Of a DNA stretch of 64,000 bases, positions 63,657-64,000 are shown piece by piece. The stretch is from contig ML213508.1 of the NCBI GenBank assembly GCA_004369045.1, forward strand, positions 497,668-561,667. Direction: 5' to 3'. The notes beneath the pieces are model-generated. The model was not told where the DNA came from, made no database searches, and saw only the letters and a list, made by a program, of their open reading frames with translations. This DNA is from Heliocybe sulcata (lineage: Eukaryota; Basidiomycota; Agaricomycetes; Gloeophyllales; Gloeophyllaceae). Positions within the stretch are counted from its first letter, which is position 1. Each line of letters starts with the position of its first letter. The position numbers and the translations under genes are program-made.

Positions 63657-64000
63657 GGGCTGTTGGAAGGCATCTAAATTAAGGGACATCACTATAGAGA
63701 TGAAATCAGAATTTTAGGTGGCAGAATAGGTGGAGGGTAACAGCCCAGGAGGCTGGAGGTGGGGAGAGAACCAGCTGGAAGGGTAGGGGGGTGCACTAAT
63801 TCTATCCTGGGAGATATTGCCCATGTTATTGGGTCAAACTGTAGTCCCCTATAGGGTCATAAGGATCCCTGATTTGTGGAACATTCCACCCAGCAGGGCC
63901 CCCCCAATTTGCATATAAATCTTATATAATGTGACCAGATGTCCCCTATATTTATAGGAAGTGCCCAAACATTTTATATAAATCCAATATAAAGTGACCT
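63657..64000. repeat. Right arm of the inverted repeat (touches the window end)
   Basis: The reverse complement of the left arm, ending AAAGTGACCT at 64000. Because the match runs to the last base, the repeat may continue outside the window. The loop between the arms (63494-63656) is unique non-coding sequence of 163 bp. Confidence 0.95.

Overview
The window is nuclear DNA of a filamentous basidiomycete, most likely an Agaricomycete. Almost every recognisable gene is broken by many 50-80 nt GT-AG introns, genes lie densely on both strands without operons, and the protein set is typical of such fungi: Ert1, Spt5, Plc1, Mic10, GH1 and GH31 glycosidases, orphan F-box/LRR proteins and a Plavaka-type CACTA transposase. 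Gene models were spliced by eye from reading frames and family motifs. Outer coordinates are usually reliable to the codon; internal exon borders are given only where I worked them out.

Layout. 0-5 kb (minus strand): the PH-domain end of phosphoinositide phospholipase C (cut by the window edge), the Zn2Cys6/PAS gluconeogenesis regulator Ert1, and a Clp1-like candidate. 5-8.2 kb: sparse, with one doubtful small membrane-protein model and a 470-N assembly gap beside AT-rich sequence. 8.2-16.8 kb: Pif1 helicase and Mic10 (plus strand), then Spt5 and an unknown three-exon gene (minus strand). 16.8-20.6 kb: gene-poor, with a decayed-looking stretch. 20.6-35.3 kb: GH1 beta-glucosidase, F-box protein and OCRL-type inositol 5-phosphatase (plus strand), then an amidase and acetyl-CoA synthetase (minus strand). 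35.3-38.2 kb: no convincing gene. 38.2-45 kb: Cyp40 cyclophilin, a small secreted-protein candidate, a NOSIP-type U-box protein, and an intronless helicase-nuclease fusion. 45-48 kb: a small TIR element and tandem repeats. 48.3-58.6 kb: aldo-keto reductase, GH31 glycosidase, a P-loop-like tail-anchored protein, a second F-box protein and a DUF302-like protein. 58.6-64 kb: repeats, with a dead CACTA transposase, an AT-rich degenerate satellite, and a near-perfect 344-bp inverted repeat ending at the window edge.

Functional links are modest. Ert1 and acetyl-CoA synthetase both serve growth on C2/gluconeogenic carbon; GH1 and GH31 point to a plant-polysaccharide-degrading lifestyle; Plc1 and the OCRL-type phosphatase both act on phosphoinositides. 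The most unusual items are the single-exon SF1A helicase with a C-terminal PD-(D/E)XK nuclease; a required 4-nt micro-exon inside the catalytic motif of the 5-phosphatase; Mic10 with 13- and 22-nt exons and a GC-AG intron (a second GC-AG intron lies in the GH31 gene); a P-loop protein whose Walker A glycine is arginine; and the repeat complex at the right end.
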